Shown here in pieces: positions 63,678-64,000 of a stretch of 64,000 bases of DNA. The stretch comes from Curtobacterium sp. MCSS17_008 (GTDB lineage: Bacteria > Actinomycetota > Actinomycetes > Actinomycetales > Microbacteriaceae), in NCBI RefSeq assembly GCF_003234185.1, contig NZ_QKSM01000001.1:248001-312000 (forward strand), written 5' to 3'. The notes under the pieces were generated by a model, which was not told the origin of the DNA, ran no database searches, and saw only the letters and a list, made by a program, of their open reading frames with translations. Numbering within the stretch: position 1 is the first letter of the stretch; each line of letters opens with the position of its first letter. The translations under genes and the position numbers were made by a program.

Positions 63678-63721
63678 CGGACGGGAGGCGCGTGGCGATG
63701 CCGCCACGCGCCTCCCGTCCG
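63678..63721. terminator. 20-bp hairpin of the GGACGGGAGGC family
   Basis: Arms 63678-63697 and 63702-63721, perfect over 20 bp, loop ATGC. Lies 9 bases after the stop of the minus-strand gene ending at 63730, so it is its terminator. Confidence 0.8.
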
Positions 63722-63729
63722 TCGGTCGG

Positions 63730-64000
63730 TCAGGACTGCGTCAGCAGGACCGCCGTGGCGATGTAGCCGATGATGCCGAGGACGATGCCGATCACGGACA
63801 GGATGATGCCCGCGAGCACCATGCCGCGGCTCATGCCACGACGACGGGCGAGGATGCCGAGCACCAGTCCCACCACGCCCGCGATGATGCCGATGATCGC
63901 GATGAAGAGGCCGAGAGCGGTACCGATGATGCCGAGTACCAGCGAGCCGACGGCGAGTCCGTTCCCACCGCGCGTCGCGGGGACAGCGCCGTTGTTGTTC
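63730..64000 (-). CDS. DUF4190-like membrane protein (5'-truncated by window edge)
   Basis: C-terminal 89 residues of a protein whose start lies beyond the window. Reading from the edge: NNNGAVPATRGGNGLAVGSL, then two long hydrophobic stretches rich in Gly-Ile-Ile-Gly (LGIIGTALGLFIAIIGIIAG and LAGIILSVIGIVLGIIGYIA) separated by LGILARRRGMSRG. This two-helix, glycine-rich layout with a basic loop is that of DUF4190-type small membrane proteins, common in actinobacteria and without known function. Stop TGA at 63732-63730. Confidence 0.75.
   Translation of the reverse strand, partial: NNNGAVPATRGGNGLAVGSLVLGIIGTALGLFIAIIGIIAGVVGLVLGILARRRGMSRGMVLAGIILSVIGIVLGIIGYIATAVLLTQS

Overview
The window is 64 kb of very G+C-rich bacterial chromosome, densely packed with short intergenic gaps and many 1-4 base stop/start overlaps (ATGA, GTGA, TGATG). 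The gene set (ctaE-qcrCAB respiratory operon, split SecD/SecF with YajC, a Rel-type bifunctional (p)ppGpp enzyme, an HspR-type HAIR operator, leaderless promoters and an actinobacterial-type dif site) points to an actinobacterium. The flavour of the genes (small YidC paralogue, DhaKLM with a PTS-type DhaM) suggests Microbacteriaceae, plausibly Curtobacterium or a close relative; the genus is inference. I see no rRNA, tRNA, CRISPR array, insertion sequence or prophage.

Layout. 1-4047: end of a fused dual-domain peptide ABC ATPase, a CocE/NonD hydrolase and a TetR regulator in one overlapping plus-strand unit. 4135-17573: an accessory glycan island with all enzymes for a nucleotide-activated D,D-heptose (GmhA, GmhB and two HldE-type kinase/nucleotidyltransferase fusions), three GT9 (heptosyltransferase-family) enzymes, three other glycosyltransferases, an aldehyde dehydrogenase and an SDR. 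This is unexpected in a cell type that has no LPS. 17635-22881: small proteins, a Nudix hydrolase beside the relic of an SGNH hydrolase, an MFS exporter, a second YidC-type protein. 22948-27012: YbaK deacylase, a stress-controlled ClpC-type unfoldase and two small ORFs. 27199-32024: apt, thrS-HIT, pdxST. 32098-34838: a TPR/AAA+ ATPase translationally coupled to a TPR membrane protein, function unknown. 34986-44230: yebC-ruvCAB, yajC-secDF-rhodanese and rel.

44258-51012: AbiEi-like orphan, ROK kinase, deoC, an SDR fusion, an SGNH hydrolase, and a Stealth-type sugar-phosphate transferase. 51354-57885: CpdA-like phosphoesterase, the qcrB-qcrA-qcrC-ctaE operon and trpD. 58118-63101: glycerol uptake and kinase (glpF-glpK) divergent from dhaK-dhaL-dhaM, with two identical palindromes between them as likely operators. 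63102-64000: a gene-free stretch with a strong dif match, so this end of the window probably lies at the replication terminus, followed by two small genes, the last cut by the window edge.

Recurring sequence themes: perfect hairpins without U-tracts that share a GGAGGC/GCCTCC arm and sit behind genes, mostly between convergent ones; a 31-bp-periodic repeat family built on GGTCGTGCGACC in two gene-free spots 42 kb apart; and many TANNNT hexamers exactly 6-7 bases upstream of ATG/GTG starts that lack a Shine-Dalgarno sequence.
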